Origin: Granulicella aggregans
Lineage (GTDB): Bacteria; Acidobacteriota; Terriglobia; Terriglobales; Acidobacteriaceae
DNA length: 64,000 bases
Direction: 5' to 3'
Assembly (NCBI RefSeq): GCF_014203275.1
Contig: NZ_JACHIP010000002.1
Span: forward strand, 558,001 to 622,000
The position numbers and the translations under genes are program-made. A model generated the notes under the pieces. The model worked only from the letters and a program-made list of their open reading frames with translations, ran no database searches and had not been told where the DNA came from. Of the stretch, positions 1 through 9,301 are shown one piece after another. The first letter of the stretch is position 1. Every line of letters begins with the position of its first letter.

Positions 1-1487
1 AACCCCACCAGGCGCGTCGCGTCGAAGCCAGGATCTACCGCGCGCAGCTTCTGCATCGTCCGGACAAACAGTCCTGAAGCAATCAACAACAGCACGCTCA
101 ATCCAATCTGCAGGCAAACAATAACTCGCCGCAGACTCAGCATCCCGCCCGAAGCACTCGCATTCGACCCGCGCAACGCGATGGTCAAATTCGGCTTCCG
201 CAACTGTAGCGCCGGGGCCATCGAAAAGATCAGGCTCACCCCCACCGCAGCGGCGAAGTTGAAGGCCAACACGCGAGCATCCAGCGACGACGAGAACATC
301 GACACGTCATCGCCGCCCGCAAGTTGACGCACCAGCGCCCGCAGCGCAATCGGTGCCAGCAGCAGCCCCACCCCGCCACCAAAGGTCCCAATCAACAGTC
401 CCTCCAGCAGCAACTGCCCAAGAATCCGTCCCTGGTTCGCTCCCAGCGCCGACCGAAGCGAGAACTCGCGCACCCGCCCCGCAGCCCGCACCAGCAGCAG
501 GCTGCCCACGTTCACCGACGCGATCACCAGCACCAGCAGCGCCATCGCCATCACCACCAGCAGAGGAGTCCGCAGCCCTCCACGCTGATACGAAAATCCC
601 TGCGCACCCGGCAGCACCAACAACCTGCTGTTGGTCAAAAATCCATCCGTAAACCGCTGCGACCGCTTCCCCAGCGCCTTCAACTCTTCAGCACGAAGCG
701 CGTGCCACAGAGGCGCAAGCGAGTTCTGCGCAGCCTCCGTCGTCACCCCCGGAGCCATCCGCCCCAGGATATTCATCCACCGATCCTTGTGGTTCGTAAG
801 CCGAGCGCCCCTCCCGGGAATTGCCTGGTCGAGCATTGACATAGGCACAAACAGCGCCGGCAGCTCTCCCCACACCGCGGAGTGAAACTCCGGCGCGGCA
901 ATCCCGACGACCTGGAACGGATGGCCGTTCAGAGTAATCGTCTGTCCCACCAGCGATGAGTCCCCGCCCAGGTGCGCCTGCCAGAAGTTGTAAGAGACCA
1001 CCGCAACCGGGTTCGCTCCCGGGGCAGTATCGTCAGAGGCGACCAGCAGCCTTCCCTTGAAAGCACGCGCGCCCAGCAGTGTGAAGTAGTTCCCCGAAAC
1101 AACCTCGCCGCTCGCGATCTGCGACGCATTCTTGAACGTGACATCGAAGTCCGAGGGCGAGGTCCCAATCAATCCAGCCATCACCTTCGGGCTCACCTGG
1201 GCCGCGAGGTCGCGATACATCGGGTAAGAGAAGTAAGCCTCAGTATCGCCGCCGTGGCTGCTCGAGTGCCCCTCCCACGCCTTCCCTGTCCCTTCAAGCA
1301 CCACCAGTTGCTCCGGATGCTCCACCGGCAAAGCCCGCAGCAGAGCCTGATCCAGCAGCGAGAAGATCGCCGTGTTCGCCCCAATGCCCAGCGCCAGTGT
1401 CATCACTGCCACCGCCGCAAACCCCGGGCTCCGCCGCAACTGCCGCAGCGCATACGTCAAATCCTGTCGCAGATTCTGCATGATCAT
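1..1487 (-). CDS. ADOP/MacB-type ABC permease (fifth of five, C-terminus beyond the left edge)
   Basis: The minus-strand frame stays open from ATG 1487 to base 1, so the C-terminal part lies outside the window. The start is preceded by GGGAG; an in-frame ATG at 1481 is equally possible. The protein begins with the MacB pattern (QDLTYALRQLRRSPGF, then a membrane helix with ALGIGANTAIFSLLD), followed by the periplasmic MacB_PCD domain and an FtsX membrane block (SLRSALGANQGRILGQLLLE). It is the last gene of the adaptor-ATPase-permease operon and lies 81 bases after the preceding permease, a gap holding a dispersed hairpin. ADOP proteins are an acidobacterial expansion of MacB-like permeases; the substrate cannot be read from sequence. 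Confidence 0.9.
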   Translation of the reverse strand, partial: MIMQNLRQDLTYALRQLRRSPGFAAVAVMTLALGIGANTAIFSLLDQALLRALPVEHPEQLVVLEGTGKAWEGHSSSHGGDTEAYFSYPMYRDLAAQVSPKVMAGLIGTSPSDFDVTFKNASQIASGEVVSGNYFTLLGARAFKGRLLVASDDTAPGANPVAVVSYNFWQAHLGGDSSLVGQTITLNGHPFQVVGIAAPEFHSAVWGELPALFVPMSMLDQAIPGRGARLTNHKDRWMNILGRMAPGVTTEAAQNSLAPLWHALRAEELKALGKRSQRFTDGFLTNSRLLVLPGAQGFSYQRGGLRTPLLVVMAMALLVLVIASVNVGSLLLVRAAGRVREFSLRSALGANQGRILGQLLLEGLLIGTFGGGVGLLLAPIALRALVRQLAGGDDVSMFSSSLDARVLAFNFAAAVGVSLIFSMAPALQLRKPNLTIALRGSNASASGGMLSLRRVIVCLQIGLSVLLLIASGLFVRTMQKLRAVDPGFDATRLVG

Positions 1488-1520
1488 GCTTCTCCCTCGG
1501 CCCTTCTCCCCTGCTTATCT

Positions 1521-1560
1521 GGGTGCCCATCTATGGCTCGCATTTGGCCATGGGTGGGAC
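1521..1560. repeat. Dispersed hairpin repeat, family 1
   Basis: Imperfect inverted repeat between two permease genes. Its arms (GGTGCCCATCTATGGC and GGCCATGGGTGGGAC) match the family seen at 19215, 21516, 24505, 24742 and 33480. It may act as a transcript-stabilising or attenuating hairpin within the operon; that role is inference. Confidence 0.7.
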
Positions 1561-1568
1561 GTAAAATC

Positions 1569-4052
1569 TCACTCGTTCCTTAGCGCTTCCATTGGTTCGA
1601 TACTCGCAGCACGCCGCGCCGGAATCAGGCTCGCGGCCATCGCCGACACGAGCATCGCAAAGGCGGCAATCGCAATCGCCAACCCCTCGTTGCCCAGCAG
1701 CGAAGCTGCTTCCGAAGCATTGACATAAATCGTGCTCGACAGCAGCGAAGCGACCACTCCCCGCACCGCAAATCCTCCCATCGCTCCGGCAGCCAATCCA
1801 ATCGCCGTCAACGCAAGCCCGCTCCCTAACACCAGTCCAAGTACCTGCCCTCGTTGTGCCCCAAGCGCTATACGCACGCCAAGCTCGCGCGTTCGTGAGC
1901 CGACTTGATAGCTCAGCAGACCGAAGAGACCAACCACCGTCAGCAGCAGCGAGAATCCGGCAAACCCTCCCGCCAGCCATGTGAAAAATCGTGGCGCGGC
2001 AACGCCCTTGTCGATGTAGCTCTGCATGGCCGCGAACTTCGCGGTAGGCACCTCCGCATCGACCTCGGCAATCGACGCCTCCGCCGCTTCGGCGATCGGC
2101 AGATTGCCCGCGCTCTCGAACGTCCGCATGACGAAGGTTGTGGCGAACCACCCGTTGATCGGCTTCATCACATCGTCGGGAACCTGCGCGTAAGCGTGGT
2201 AGGACGCAGGGTTCACCTTGTCGGCGATGCTGCGGACATGCGTGTCTGCAACCACTCCAACCACCCGCGACGGTGTGTTCGTATCGAGATCGAAGACGTA
2301 CTCGCCGATAGCCGATCGTCCAGGCCACCAAAGCGACGCGGCACGCTGATTGATCAGGACCACCCTTGGGCTGGTCTCTGTATCGGAGCTCGAAAGATCG
2401 CGCCCTTGCAGCAGGGTCGTCCCCACTGCCTGAAAGTACCCCGGCGTCACGAAGCGCGCTTCAACCGTGCCCTCAAGCTCCTTGTGCCCTGCCGGATAAC
2501 CCACGTCGTTGAGACCGCTGTCCAGCGGCAGGCCATTCACCGTCGCCACCTTTGCCACACCCGGAATCCCTCGCAGCTTCTCTTCCACCGACTGCACAAA
2601 CTGCTGCGACCGGGCGCTCGACGTATAGCGCGCTCCCTTCAGATTCACCTGCAACGTGTACAGATGTTCCGGCACAACACCCGGCGGAATCGCCCGCATA
2701 CGCAGGAACGCGTTCGTCAGCAGAGCCCCCACCGACAACAACACCGTCGCCAGCGCGACCTGCGCCACAATCAAAACCCTGCCCATCCGCTGCTGCGATA
2801 CGCCCGCACCGGCAGTGCGGGACGCTCCAAGCTGCGTCTCAGTAGATTGCCGGAACACTCCGAGCGCGGGTACCAACCCGAAGATCAGCGTCGTAGCGAT
2901 GCCAACGAAGATCGCGAACGCCGACACCGGCAGATCCATCACTACGCGGTTCATCTGCGGCAGATCGATGGGCGACGAAGCCAGCAGCATCGGCACGACC
3001 ATGTACGCCAACCCTATCCCCAGCACCGATCCACAAAGCGCGAGGAGAAGACTCTCCAGAAGCAGCAGCCGCATCACAGCAATCCGTCCCGCACCCAGCG
3101 CGGTTCGCAGGGCAATCTCTGCCCTCCGGCTCGACGCTCGCGCCGTGATCAGACCCGCAAGATTCAGGCAGGCCATCAACAGCACGGCCAGCACCGCCAA
3201 CGATAAGGCGATCAAACTCGGCCGCGCATCGCTCACCACAACGTCGCGCAGCGGCCATACCCTCTCGCTAAGCGGAGCCGCGCCCGCCCCGCCACGCTTC
3301 GCATAGCCCGGATACTGCTGATAGATCGCCTTCGTCAGACCTGCAAGCTCGCCCGAAGCCTGGGCCATGGAGACCTCTGGCCTCAACCGCGCGATCATCT
3401 GAAAGTTGTCACCTTCATACCCGGCCGTCTTCGCCGAGAGTTGCATCGGCTGCCATGCATCAGGCGTATCCACTGTGGCAAGCGCCGATGGCATCACGCC
3501 AATCACCGTGTAAGGATCGCCGTTGATATGAATGACCCGCCCAACGATTCCGTGGTCCGCGTTCAGCATCGTGCGCCACAGCTTCTCGCTCAACACCACC
3601 GTAGGCGCGGCTCCGGGGGTGTCCTCTTCACGCGTAAATGTTCTGCCCAACAAGGGAGCGAAGCCAAGCGTCGGCAGGTAACCCGAGGTCACATGGATCG
3701 ACCGAATCGTCGTCGCGCTTCCCCTGCCATCTGAGAAGTTCTGCCCCAGCGGCCCATCGTCAGCCAGCCCGATACTCGCAAAGCTCTTCGCATTCGCCAG
3801 CAGCAGGTCGCCGGTCTCACCCGTCTGCTCTGCGCTCGGCGGCTCTCCCGCATGCCGCCAACCCACCCCTACAAGTTCCTCCGCATGAGGATAGGGCAGC
3901 GGGGCCAGCAGCGTGCCACGCACAATCGAGTACATCGCCGTAGTGACTCCAATGCCTAGCCCGAGCGTCAGCACTGCGGTGGCCGTAAACCCCGGGCTAC
4001 GCCGCAGTTGCCGCAGAGCGTAGCGCATGTCGTGCATAGCTTGGTTCAGCAT
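1569..4052 (-). CDS. ADOP/MacB-type ABC permease (fourth)
   Basis: An 827-residue membrane protein if started at ATG 4052, which has an ideal AGGAGG six bases upstream. ATG 4058 abuts the ribosome site and is less likely. It has the N-terminal MRYALRQLRRSPGF signature, a first helix (AVLTLGLGIGVTTAMYSIV), a periplasmic MacB_PCD domain, a first FtsX block (AEIALRTALGAGRIAVMRLL), a second periplasmic domain and a C-terminal FtsX block (RELGVRIALGAQRGQVLG), ending LRNE. The duplicated FtsX arrangement is the ADOP hallmark. It starts 10 bases after the stop of the upstream permease, so the two are co-translated or coupled. Expected to form an inner-membrane exporter with the ATPase at 11927 and the adaptor at 13031. 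Confidence 0.93.
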   Translation of the reverse strand: MLNQAMHDMRYALRQLRRSPGFTATAVLTLGLGIGVTTAMYSIVRGTLLAPLPYPHAEELVGVGWRHAGEPPSAEQTGETGDLLLANAKSFASIGLADDGPLGQNFSDGRGSATTIRSIHVTSGYLPTLGFAPLLGRTFTREEDTPGAAPTVVLSEKLWRTMLNADHGIVGRVIHINGDPYTVIGVMPSALATVDTPDAWQPMQLSAKTAGYEGDNFQMIARLRPEVSMAQASGELAGLTKAIYQQYPGYAKRGGAGAAPLSERVWPLRDVVVSDARPSLIALSLAVLAVLLMACLNLAGLITARASSRRAEIALRTALGAGRIAVMRLLLLESLLLALCGSVLGIGLAYMVVPMLLASSPIDLPQMNRVVMDLPVSAFAIFVGIATTLIFGLVPALGVFRQSTETQLGASRTAGAGVSQQRMGRVLIVAQVALATVLLSVGALLTNAFLRMRAIPPGVVPEHLYTLQVNLKGARYTSSARSQQFVQSVEEKLRGIPGVAKVATVNGLPLDSGLNDVGYPAGHKELEGTVEARFVTPGYFQAVGTTLLQGRDLSSSDTETSPRVVLINQRAASLWWPGRSAIGEYVFDLDTNTPSRVVGVVADTHVRSIADKVNPASYHAYAQVPDDVMKPINGWFATTFVMRTFESAGNLPIAEAAEASIAEVDAEVPTAKFAAMQSYIDKGVAAPRFFTWLAGGFAGFSLLLTVVGLFGLLSYQVGSRTRELGVRIALGAQRGQVLGLVLGSGLALTAIGLAAGAMGGFAVRGVVASLLSSTIYVNASEAASLLGNEGLAIAIAAFAMLVSAMAASLIPARRAASIEPMEALRNE

Positions 4053-4062
4053 CGCCATCCTC

Positions 4063-6492
4063 CTATTCGTTCCGCAGAGCTTCCATCGGATCGATGCTCG
4101 CCGCATTCCTCGCGGGCACCACAGACGCAAGCATCCCAATCGCTACCAGCCCCAATGTCAGCGCTCCCAGCAGGAACGCATCATGCGCCGCATTCAACTC
4201 CACCACCGAAGCGATCACGCCACGCAGCGCCAGCGTCAACACCCAGCCCACAGCCACACCGGCAGACATCAGCACGGCAACCCGCGTAAGAATATTGCGC
4301 ACCACTCGCCCTCGCGAAGACCCCAGCGCCATCCGCACGCCGATCTCCCGCGTCCGCACCTCCACCTCGTGATGCACCATGCCATAGATGCCCACCAGCG
4401 AAAGCACCAGCGCCAGCGCCGCAAAGATGCCGAACAGCCAGCTCTCCAGGCGCTCGAACGTCAGTGTCTCCGCGATCACCTCGTGCATCGTCTGCGGTTC
4501 GCGGAACGGCACCGTAGCATCGACCGAGCGCAGCGCGTCGCGCAGCGGCCCGGCAATTGCCTCCGGAGCGAGCGATGTCCGGATCACCAGCTGCATGTCC
4601 GCCAGCGTCTGCTCCACATACTCGGGCGGCACCTGAGCGGCCAGGATATCCATCTCCGCCAGCGGAGGCTCGCTCAGGTTCTGGCGCAGGTCGCTGGCCA
4701 CGCCTACGATGTTGACCTTCATCGGCCCCCATTGGATCTGACGTCCCACCGCCTCCTCTCCCGGAGCAAAGAACTTCCGCAAAAACGCCTCGTTCACGTT
4801 TGCCGCCAGGGCTCCGCCCTGACGATCGGTCGAAGTGTCCAGCCAGCGCCCTTTCACCAGGTGCGCTCCAATCGCCGCCAGCGCGCCCGGCATCACGATC
4901 CGGTTCTCCGCCAGCAACTCCTGGTGCGGCGGTGGTGGTGGATGTCCCACGATCGTGATGTCGCTGTTGTTACCCGATTCAAGGATAGGAAGTATGTTGA
5001 TCAGGCCTGCCGACGTGACGCCTGGAATCTGGCGAACCTTGTCGAGTAAGGGCTGGTAAAAGCTCGTCAGCAGGTTCCGCCCCTGATAGTTCGCGGTCGT
5101 GACGAAAAGCTCCTCCGACATGAGCTTCGCCGGATCGAACCCCAGCTCCGCACTCCGCAGAGCCTGCAGATTCCGCAGCAGCAACCCCGAGCACACCAGC
5201 AGCCCCAGCGCCACCGCGACCTGCAACGTGATCATGCCGCTGCGCAGCCGATTCTGTCCGCGGCTCGTCCCTGCGCTTCCGCCCGAGCGCAGCGCAAGAC
5301 TCGGCGCAACCCGCGATGACCGCAGCGCCGGAAGCACGCCCGCAGCAATCCCCGTCACCAGCGCAATCGCAATCGTCGCCGCCAGCACCGGCAGGTTCAG
5401 TTGAACATCCGCGCCCCGCGCTAGCGACACGATCAGCAACTGCCGCATCGCCTGCAGCAGTGCCGCCGCCACCAGCACTCCGGCACCCGCGCCGATCAGC
5501 GATAGAATGGCCGACTCCGTCAACAACTGCCGCGCCAGCCGCGCACGCCCCGCACCCACCGCAGCCCTCAGGCCAAACTCGCGTTGCCGCCGCACGCCGC
5601 GCGCCAGCAGCAGCCCCGCAAGGTTCACACATCCAATCAGCAGCACGCCCAGCACCGCCAGCGTCAACACCCGCAGCGGGGCCGCCGTCTTGCCCAGCGT
5701 CGCCTCCGCCAGAGAACGCACCTGCACGGTATTCGCAGACTCATCCGGGTACTGTCGGCCAAGGTCCTTGAACACGCGCGTCATATCTGCCTGCGCCTGC
5801 TCGAGACTCACTCCCCGTTTCAATCTTCCAACCGTCGGCAGAAAATGCTCACCGCGTCCCGAAGTCCGCGTCGTCGGCAAGTGAAACGGCCGGTAGATCG
5901 CATTCACTGTCTGCAGCGGATAGCGGAACCCCGCGGGCATCACCCCGACGATCGTATTCACCTTGCCATCGACGCGAATCGTCTTTCCGATCGCGTCCTG
6001 CCTGCCTTCAAATCTCTGCTTCCATATCTCGTAACTCAGGACCACAACATCATTGCGCCCAGCCTGTTCTTCGCCGGTCTCAAATGTCCTCCCCAATAGC
6101 GGCTTCACCTGGAACACGTCGAAGAAGTTGTCCGTCGTATACACCGCATGCACCGGGTCCGCGCCGCCAGCTGTCTCCAGATTTGCGGAAGCGACTTCCC
6201 ACCCTGCCAGCGCGCTTAGCGTCGCATTATTGCGCCGCCAATCGAGATACTGCATCCACGAAGCCGGCTGCCCATAGCCGTCCGAAGTCGTCCGCAGCGA
6301 AACGATCCCATCCGGGTCGTGATACGGCAGCGGCCGCACAATCGTCGCATCCAGCACGCTGAACACCGACGTCGACACCCCAATCGCCAGCCCCAGCGTA
6401 AGAATTGCCGTCGCCGCGAACACCGGCGCCCGCTGCAACTGTCGCACCGCATAGCGAACGTCCTGCATCAGGTTCCGAAGTATCGTCATCAT
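4063..6492 (-). CDS. ADOP/MacB-type ABC permease (third)
   Basis: An 809-residue paralogue of its neighbours. Start ATG 6492 has AGGAG six bases upstream. The architecture repeats: N-terminal helix (ILTLGLAIGVSTSVFSVLD), periplasmic domain, FtsX block (FGLRAAVGAGRARLARQLL), second periplasmic part, and a final FtsX block (REIGVRMALGSSRGRVVR) with the conserved tail NAASIDPMEALRNE. The 174-base gap to the upstream permease contains a 35-base repeat also found at 9261. Paralogous permeases in one operon may form heteromeric exporters or distinct complexes sharing one ATPase; the sequence does not decide. Confidence 0.93.
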   Translation of the reverse strand: MMTILRNLMQDVRYAVRQLQRAPVFAATAILTLGLAIGVSTSVFSVLDATIVRPLPYHDPDGIVSLRTTSDGYGQPASWMQYLDWRRNNATLSALAGWEVASANLETAGGADPVHAVYTTDNFFDVFQVKPLLGRTFETGEEQAGRNDVVVLSYEIWKQRFEGRQDAIGKTIRVDGKVNTIVGVMPAGFRYPLQTVNAIYRPFHLPTTRTSGRGEHFLPTVGRLKRGVSLEQAQADMTRVFKDLGRQYPDESANTVQVRSLAEATLGKTAAPLRVLTLAVLGVLLIGCVNLAGLLLARGVRRQREFGLRAAVGAGRARLARQLLTESAILSLIGAGAGVLVAAALLQAMRQLLIVSLARGADVQLNLPVLAATIAIALVTGIAAGVLPALRSSRVAPSLALRSGGSAGTSRGQNRLRSGMITLQVAVALGLLVCSGLLLRNLQALRSAELGFDPAKLMSEELFVTTANYQGRNLLTSFYQPLLDKVRQIPGVTSAGLINILPILESGNNSDITIVGHPPPPPHQELLAENRIVMPGALAAIGAHLVKGRWLDTSTDRQGGALAANVNEAFLRKFFAPGEEAVGRQIQWGPMKVNIVGVASDLRQNLSEPPLAEMDILAAQVPPEYVEQTLADMQLVIRTSLAPEAIAGPLRDALRSVDATVPFREPQTMHEVIAETLTFERLESWLFGIFAALALVLSLVGIYGMVHHEVEVRTREIGVRMALGSSRGRVVRNILTRVAVLMSAGVAVGWVLTLALRGVIASVVELNAAHDAFLLGALTLGLVAIGMLASVVPARNAASIDPMEALRNE

Positions 6493-6537
6493 CGTGCTCT
6501 CCTCATACGGCACCCGCAAGCAACGCCCAAAACCCTT

Positions 6538-6572
6538 GTCATCCTTCGACGAAGTCGGAGGACCTGCTTCTC
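6538..6572. repeat. 35-bp dispersed repeat (copy 1)
   Basis: Identical over 35 bases to 9261-9295, each lying in the gap just upstream of a permease. Its core (CTTCGACGAAGTCGGAGGACC) belongs to the wider 'cctTCGac...aggatgac' dispersed family also present near 20802, 24428 and 24668. Confidence 0.8.
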
Positions 6573-6666
6573 AGTAGCGCACTCCCGTCGCGCTCTTCAA
6601 CTGCCCGCCACAAAACCCCTAGTGCCCCGTTCATGCGGCTTCATCGCATGAGTGGGAAGTACACCC

Positions 6667-9216
6667 TCACTCGTTCCTCAAAGCAACCATCGGATCAATC
6701 CCCGCAGCCCTGCTCGCCGGAATAATTCCCGCCACACAGGCCGACACCACCAGTGCCACGACGGCAAACCCCAGCACCGCCGCATCGGCCCCTTCCACCT
6801 GATAAAGCTGCGACTTCATAAACCGCACGCAAGCCAGCGCCACCGGCAACCCGATCACCAGTCCCACCAACGCCTGCACCAACGCCTGCCGCAGCACCAT
6901 CGCGACCACGCTGCCCCGGTTCGCTCCCAGAGCCATGCGTATCCCAATCTCCGAAGTCCGCCGAGCCACCATATACGCAGTCACGCCATACAGCCCAATC
7001 GCCGCCAGCAGCAGCGCCAGCCCGCTGAACAGCAGCGTCAGCCGCGAGATCAGCCTCTCCTGCGTGAACTGCAGCGAGATCTGGTCCGCAAACGTTGAGT
7101 AGTACATCACCGGCAGATTTGGATTGATGCTCGCCAGGATCCTTCGCGACTGCGCTTCCAACCCCGCAACATCGCCATGCGTATGCAGCATGATCGTGTT
7201 CGTATGCAGCGACCGGCCCTCGCCCTTGGGGTCGCTCGCCGCCAGTTGCAGCAGCGGCCGGAAGTAACGCGGCTGATCGTCTTCGCGGGGCTGAGCCCAC
7301 TTCGCGTCCTTCACCACACCCACAATCATGAAGTCGTTCGTGCTCGTCATGCCGTTCGTCCCAAACCGTGCGCCGATAGGGTTTTCTCCGTTGTGAAAGA
7401 ACTTCTTCACAAACGTCTGGTTCACCACCGCCACGCCCGGAGCAGCCGCCGTGTCCTGCGCCGACAAACCACGACCCAGCACCACGTTCTCCCCCACCAG
7501 GTCCAGCATCTCCGGGCCCACCCGCAGCCAGCGAGATCCGATGTCCTGGTCCGGCCCCGGCTCAGGCTTCCCGTTCAGAAACACGCCCTCGCCCCAGCTA
7601 TCGCCCTCGAGCGGCGAGTAACCCGCCAGAGCCACCTGCTCCACTCCCGGTATCGCATGGAACTTCTGCTCGATCTCGTCATACAGGCCCGACAACTGCT
7701 CCGGCTTGTACCCGGCGTTCTCCGGGTCCATATGGATCACCACCCGGTCCTCGGTCTTGAATCCGAAGTCCTGGTGCTCCAGCTTGTTCAAGCTCTTTGA
7801 GAGCAACCCCGCCGCAATCAGCAGGATCAGCGACAGAGAAGCCTGCAGCACCACCAGTCCCCGCTGCAGCAGAGAGGCATTGCCGCGTGCGCCGCTGTTT
7901 CCCTTACCCGATCCCCGCAGTGCTTCGGCCGGCTGCGCCTTCGCCGTAAGCCACGCCGGTGCCAGCCCGAAGACCAGCCCTGTAAGCATCGTCAACGCGA
8001 ACGCAAATCCAAACACTGGCAGAGACGGTGTCGCATGGATCGGCAAATTCGGAGACGCCGGAAATGCCAGCGACAGCAGCATCTTCGTCCCCGCATACGC
8101 CACGCCCAGCCCCGCGAGTCCGCCAATCGCCGATAGCACCAGGCTCTCCGTCAACATCTGCCGAAGTATTCGCGCCCGCTGCGCTCCCAGCGCCATTCGC
8201 AGTGACGTCTCGGCAGACCGTCCGGTGGCCCGCACCAGCACCAGGTTCGCAAGGTTCGCGCAAGCAATCAGCAGCACCAGCCCGGAGATGGTGAGCAGAA
8301 GATACAGTCCGCTCTTGTACTCCTGCTGCATGTTTTCGATTCCCGCCCCGCCCGGCGTCAACTTCACGTGCGACGCATCCAGGTGCTTCTTCACATCCGC
8401 TCTCTTGTAGAGATCGAGGTTCTCGCCCAGCCAGTTCCGCAGGTTCGCCGAGACCTTGTCCTGCAGTGGCCCCAACGCCGTCCCCGGCTTCACTCGCCCC
8501 AGCACGTAGACCCAGTTCGCCGGCTTCGCATGCAGTAGTGGAGACTGCGACATGATCGGCTCCAGCGCGAACGGCAGGTAGAAGTTCGCCGGCGAATCGA
8601 TCATCCGCTCGCCATAGAAGCCCGCGGGAGCAACCCCCACAATCGTCGCTGGATACGTCTTGAACAAAAACGTGCTCCCGATGATCGAATTGTCCCCTCC
8701 GAAGTCGCGCTGCCAGGCCTGGTAGCTGATCACCGCCACCGGCGTCGCTCCCGGCATATCATCCGCCGGAGTCAGCAACCGCCCCGCAAACGGTTGCAGT
8801 CCGAACGTCTGAAAGTAGTTGCCCGACACAAAGCTCGCTGGAACCCCCTTCGCCAGTGATCCAGGCTTGTTGCTCAGCACCGTCATCTGCCACGGATACG
8901 ACTGCATTGCAGCCAACTGCTCGAACTCTGGCGTACTCGCCTGCAGATGCTTATACAGCTCCCACGAGAAGATGGAATAGGCGTCATCGCGCGGCAGCCC
9001 GCCATTCACGCAGCAATCGTCGCGGTCGCCCACGCGCACCAGCGTCGCTGGGTCAGCCACCGGCAGGTTCCGCAGCAGCACCGCATGCACCAGCGTGAAG
9101 ATCGCCGTATTCGCTCCTATGCCCAGCGCCAGCGTCAACACCGCCGTGATCGCGAACCCCGGCGCCTTCCGCAACTGCCTCAGCGCGTAGCTGACATCCT
9201 GCAAGATCGAATTCAT
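6667..9216 (-). CDS. ADOP/MacB-type ABC permease (second)
   Basis: An 849-residue permease with start ATG 9216 preceded by GAGGAGAG. It shows the canonical SYALRQLRKAPGF start, a first helix with ALGIGANTAIFTLVHAVLLR, a large periplasmic domain with the CCVNGG motif typical of one ADOP subgroup, two FtsX-type blocks (ETSLRMALGAQRARILRQML and SEIGIRMALGANRGSVVAMV) and the tail GIDPMVALRNE. Position and orientation make it part of the same export operon. Confidence 0.93.
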   Translation of the reverse strand: MNSILQDVSYALRQLRKAPGFAITAVLTLALGIGANTAIFTLVHAVLLRNLPVADPATLVRVGDRDDCCVNGGLPRDDAYSIFSWELYKHLQASTPEFEQLAAMQSYPWQMTVLSNKPGSLAKGVPASFVSGNYFQTFGLQPFAGRLLTPADDMPGATPVAVISYQAWQRDFGGDNSIIGSTFLFKTYPATIVGVAPAGFYGERMIDSPANFYLPFALEPIMSQSPLLHAKPANWVYVLGRVKPGTALGPLQDKVSANLRNWLGENLDLYKRADVKKHLDASHVKLTPGGAGIENMQQEYKSGLYLLLTISGLVLLIACANLANLVLVRATGRSAETSLRMALGAQRARILRQMLTESLVLSAIGGLAGLGVAYAGTKMLLSLAFPASPNLPIHATPSLPVFGFAFALTMLTGLVFGLAPAWLTAKAQPAEALRGSGKGNSGARGNASLLQRGLVVLQASLSLILLIAAGLLSKSLNKLEHQDFGFKTEDRVVIHMDPENAGYKPEQLSGLYDEIEQKFHAIPGVEQVALAGYSPLEGDSWGEGVFLNGKPEPGPDQDIGSRWLRVGPEMLDLVGENVVLGRGLSAQDTAAAPGVAVVNQTFVKKFFHNGENPIGARFGTNGMTSTNDFMIVGVVKDAKWAQPREDDQPRYFRPLLQLAASDPKGEGRSLHTNTIMLHTHGDVAGLEAQSRRILASINPNLPVMYYSTFADQISLQFTQERLISRLTLLFSGLALLLAAIGLYGVTAYMVARRTSEIGIRMALGANRGSVVAMVLRQALVQALVGLVIGLPVALACVRFMKSQLYQVEGADAAVLGFAVVALVVSACVAGIIPASRAAGIDPMVALRNE

Positions 9217-9260
9217 ATCGCTCTCCTCTCGCCGCCAAAACTCAAACCCAACTCAAACCT

Positions 9261-9295
9261 GTCATCCTTCGACGAAGTCGGAGGACCTGCTTCTC
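9261..9295. repeat. 35-bp dispersed repeat (copy 2)
   Basis: Second exact copy of the 6538-6572 element, in the 85-base gap between two permease genes. Confidence 0.8.
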
Positions 9296-9301
9296 CCGGC
9301 G

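Noticed and set aside
1905..3206. Plus-strand frame of 433 codons
   Set aside because: Antisense to an ADOP permease; Arg/Gln/His-rich translation typical of GC-rich shadow frames.
4027..5049. Plus-strand frame of 340 codons
   Set aside because: Antisense to a permease with the same shadow composition and no ribosome site.
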